DNA from: Bacteroidales bacterium
GTDB lineage: Bacteria > Bacteroidota > Bacteroidia > Bacteroidales > F082
Direction: 5' to 3'
Assembly (NCBI GenBank): GCA_024689285.1
Contig: JAILDR010000151.1
Location: forward strand, 1-43,919
DNA length: 43,919 nt
Shown here piece after piece: positions 43,801-43,919 of this stretch. The notes beneath the pieces are model-generated. The model was not told where the DNA came from, did no database searches, and worked only from the letters and a program-made list of their open reading frames with translations. Position 1 is the first letter of the stretch; each line of letters begins with the position of its first letter. A program made the translations under genes and the position numbers.

Positions 43801-43919
43801 GGTCGTCGCCATAATGGCCGTTGCCTCCTTCAAAACGAATTTCGATGTCCAACTGGTGGTTGATGGCAATTTCTTGCCTCACAGGGTTAAACTGTACGGG
43901 GCTGATGCCTAAGTGGATG
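40892..43919 (-). CDS. Gingipain-like C25 cysteine peptidase, T9SS-secreted (third; 5' end outside window)
   Basis: The frame stays open to the window edge; an in-frame GTG at 43882 is not the start, because the residues before it (ISPVQFNPV) align with the propeptides of the other two peptidases. The visible 1009 residues hold the end of the propeptide, then the C25 domain with HRDHG (His codon 42941-42943) and SINCRTG (Cys codon 42842-42844), 33 residues apart as in the paralogs. Next come an Ig-like domain, two CARDB-like repeats, a cleaved-adhesin domain (GEDCAWIDYISLP) and a CTD (LYPNPTTDEIRI, RRIVKM). It lacks the PKD and GCDS repeats of the other two and is shorter. The first CARDB-like repeat lacks the acidic calcium-loop residues (NNGAESLPYGQ); the second keeps them (DENSNGDLDPGE). 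Confidence 0.92.
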   Translation of the reverse strand, partial: IHLGISPVQFNPVRQEIAINHQLDIEIRFEGGNGHYGDDRLRSPYWDPILQNNILNYDCLAPIDYDARRQEWVRNRATGCEYLILTPNNDAFINAAQELANYRTRQGILTDVISLEEVGVADSRMLRTWIREIYQNWDIPPAAVCLIGEGGDNIDVCVPAFRVQHPIDNSVASDNPYADIDGDNLPDITFSRLVAETEEELPIFIGKQIEYEYTNPCMDQYFYEHPLTASAWQTNKWFQITISTIYGYLSQHGKTPTRLSEIHSGELSDQWSSASGTSNVVSYFGPDGLGYIPATPGELGGWTGATAEHVIRAFNQGAYIVQHRDHGWNQKWYQPLIYVSDFDAINNPGQMPFLISINCRTGQYDVPTLSFTEALMRMTRDGQNAGIVGAISPTGQTYSFANDIFLWGIWDLFDPGFLPNYGPYANHIAEWLPSFALVSGKYFLREQVFPGTDETMLTTIFNTYHAHCDAFLRIFTEVPQTIEATFDESITRFIPFHVTVPEGVQIALSARYGRKDHLIATAIGTGEEQTLYLTDFVPTNTLTLTMTGLNRLRREETITVTPIEGPYVIADSVAINNGAESLPYGQSGTINLTLKNFGIQSNEAGTAKLSNSSGQMLITQDEASFPVLSPDESLNIENAFSFSLTDDIPDYTKVPFTITTQSGGISLEREFEMTVTAPRMTATLTSIEDENSNGDLDPGEYATLTFRVTNIGHYQAVSPRFALHNNEGYIRVITPEKTLDNMPIGASIEVSFEIYIEYSAGEVPTVDLLLTTTVNNLVMENHITHPIGFSTESFESGVFNPQYWTNDPEHPWTIEHSGAYDGEYCAMSDTTITHDESSWIKFTYTSSDPGTFSFFSRLSSEANFDFLIFYIDDVEKGKWSGIQSWFSHFYNVGPGSHEYKWLYSKDYSVNAGEDCAWIDYISLPPYLDETTEQDIHPLDLYPNPTTDEIRIGMEQEGHFTVQVFDESGRLILSEQDAMVISFKNRPAGMYHIVVMQDGQRWSRRIVKM

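Noticed and set aside
43880..43882. GTG as the start codon of the third peptidase
   Set aside because: The frame continues upstream with residues that align to the propeptides of the two complete paralogs, so the gene runs beyond the window.

Overview
The window looks like chromosomal DNA from an uncultured member of the Bacteroidetes, most likely the order Bacteroidales. Three things support this: at least nine proteins end in C-terminal sorting domains (CTDs) of the type IX secretion system (T9SS); several promoters carry the Bacteroidetes -7 box TAnnTTTG; and there are families typical of the phylum (gingipain-like C25 peptidases, DUF2807 and DUF3244 proteins, PorT-like barrels, PD-(D/E)XK transposase-like nucleases). 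No tRNA, rRNA, CRISPR array or intact insertion sequence was seen. Everything here is read by eye; no database search was run.

Left part (1-8950, plus strand). A truncated T9SS adhesin with choice-of-anchor J domains is followed by a strong terminator whose T-run runs into the promoter of the next operon. That operon encodes a fused ADP-forming acyl-CoA synthetase with an unexpected ParB-like segment between its CoA-ligase and ATP-grasp halves, plus two small membrane proteins. A second operon encodes an ABC ATPase, an ABC membrane subunit, a YtrA-type GntR regulator and a DUF2807 lipoprotein. A bidirectional hairpin at 8971-9003 separates it from the minus-strand genes.

Middle (9023-30255, minus strand). 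This is a block of very large secreted proteins: a 1617-residue C25 peptidase, a PorT-like barrel with a lipoprotein, an IgGFc-binding-like PKD protein, two related PKD/Ig adhesins and a second C25 peptidase of 1590 residues. The three adhesins share a roughly 120-residue module just before the CTD. They also share 'GCDS' repeats with the second peptidase.

Right part (30508-43919, minus strand). This is an accessory region: an Rpn/PD-(D/E)XK nuclease, a duplicated outer-membrane barrel gene with remnants of an RHS gene and of a CTD, a PIN-domain toxin with a small partner, a small T9SS protein, a GH16 glycosidase with a tail-fibre-like partner, a DUF3244 protein and a membrane-anchored TPR regulator that seems to have lost the end of its DNA-binding domain to a stop codon. 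Palindromic repeats lie inside and next to that regulator. A third C25 peptidase runs off the right edge, and a stray in-frame CTD-like tail follows its stop codon.

Together the genes describe a cell whose surface carries secreted proteases, adhesins and a glycan hydrolase delivered by T9SS. The secretion machinery itself is not encoded here. The most unusual items are the ParB-like insert in the acyl-CoA synthetase, the shared pre-CTD module, and the disrupted regulator with its in-frame palindromic elements.
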